From: an uncultured Desulfovibrionaceae bacterium
GTDB lineage: Bacteria; Desulfobacterota; Desulfovibrionia; Desulfovibrionales; Desulfovibrionaceae
NCBI GenBank assembly: GCA_947074125.1
Contig: CAMTOM010000120.1
Span: forward strand, 1 to 5,503
Length of the DNA: 5,503 bases
Direction of reading: 5' to 3'
Below the pieces are notes generated by a model. That model was not told the origin of the DNA, did not search any database, and saw nothing but the letters and a program-made list of their open reading frames with translations. Shown piece after piece: positions 5,495 to 5,503 of the stretch. Within the stretch, counting starts at the first letter, position 1. Each line of letters starts with the position of its first letter. The translations under genes were made by a program, and so were the position numbers.

Positions 5495-5503
5495 GATTTT
5501 GTC

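Overview
The window holds a compact ammonium-assimilation cluster from a bacterium, probably a Gram-negative anaerobe. A sulfate-reducer-like Desulfovibrionales member is my best guess, from the pairing of a type III glutamine synthetase with a stand-alone FMN-type glutamate synthase protein and an HcpR/Fnr-like regulator. That assignment is inference from gene content and mid-range base composition; no rRNA or other marker gene is present.

Plus strand, 1-2888. The window opens in the 3' end of an ammonium transporter gene (amt), whose C-terminal tail is clear up to the stop at 185-187 but whose upstream reading frame is broken. A P-II signalling protein gene (glnB/glnK type, 221-559) follows after 33 bases. 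After a 157-base gap with a strong GC-rich hairpin comes a full-length type III glutamine synthetase (glnN, 717-2888). Amt, P-II and glutamine synthetase together form the usual ammonium uptake, nitrogen sensing and glutamine synthesis set. A 16-bp perfect stem followed by a T-rich stretch (2923-2973) ends the plus-strand unit.

Minus strand, 5452-3033, convergent to the first block. A Crp/Fnr-family regulator (5452-4790) lies 164 bases upstream of a protein with the FMN-binding domain of the glutamate synthase large subunit (4625-3033). That protein carries an unusual five-cysteine motif at its N-terminus, has no glutaminase domain, and lacks the usual cysteine triplet of the 3Fe-4S cluster. 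Glutamine made by GlnN could be the substrate of a glutamate synthase that includes this protein, which would make the convergent blocks the two halves of a GS/GOGAT cycle. The missing glutaminase and reductase parts would have to be encoded elsewhere, or the protein does something else.

Two perfect inverted repeats frame the regulator gene: a 17-bp one upstream of its start (5478-5494) and a 16-bp one with Fnr-like 5-4-5 geometry between it and the glutamate synthase-like gene (4703-4718). The regulator lacks the recognition-helix glutamate typical of CRP and FNR, so a non-canonical binding site is expected. I see no mobile element, CRISPR array, tRNA or rRNA.
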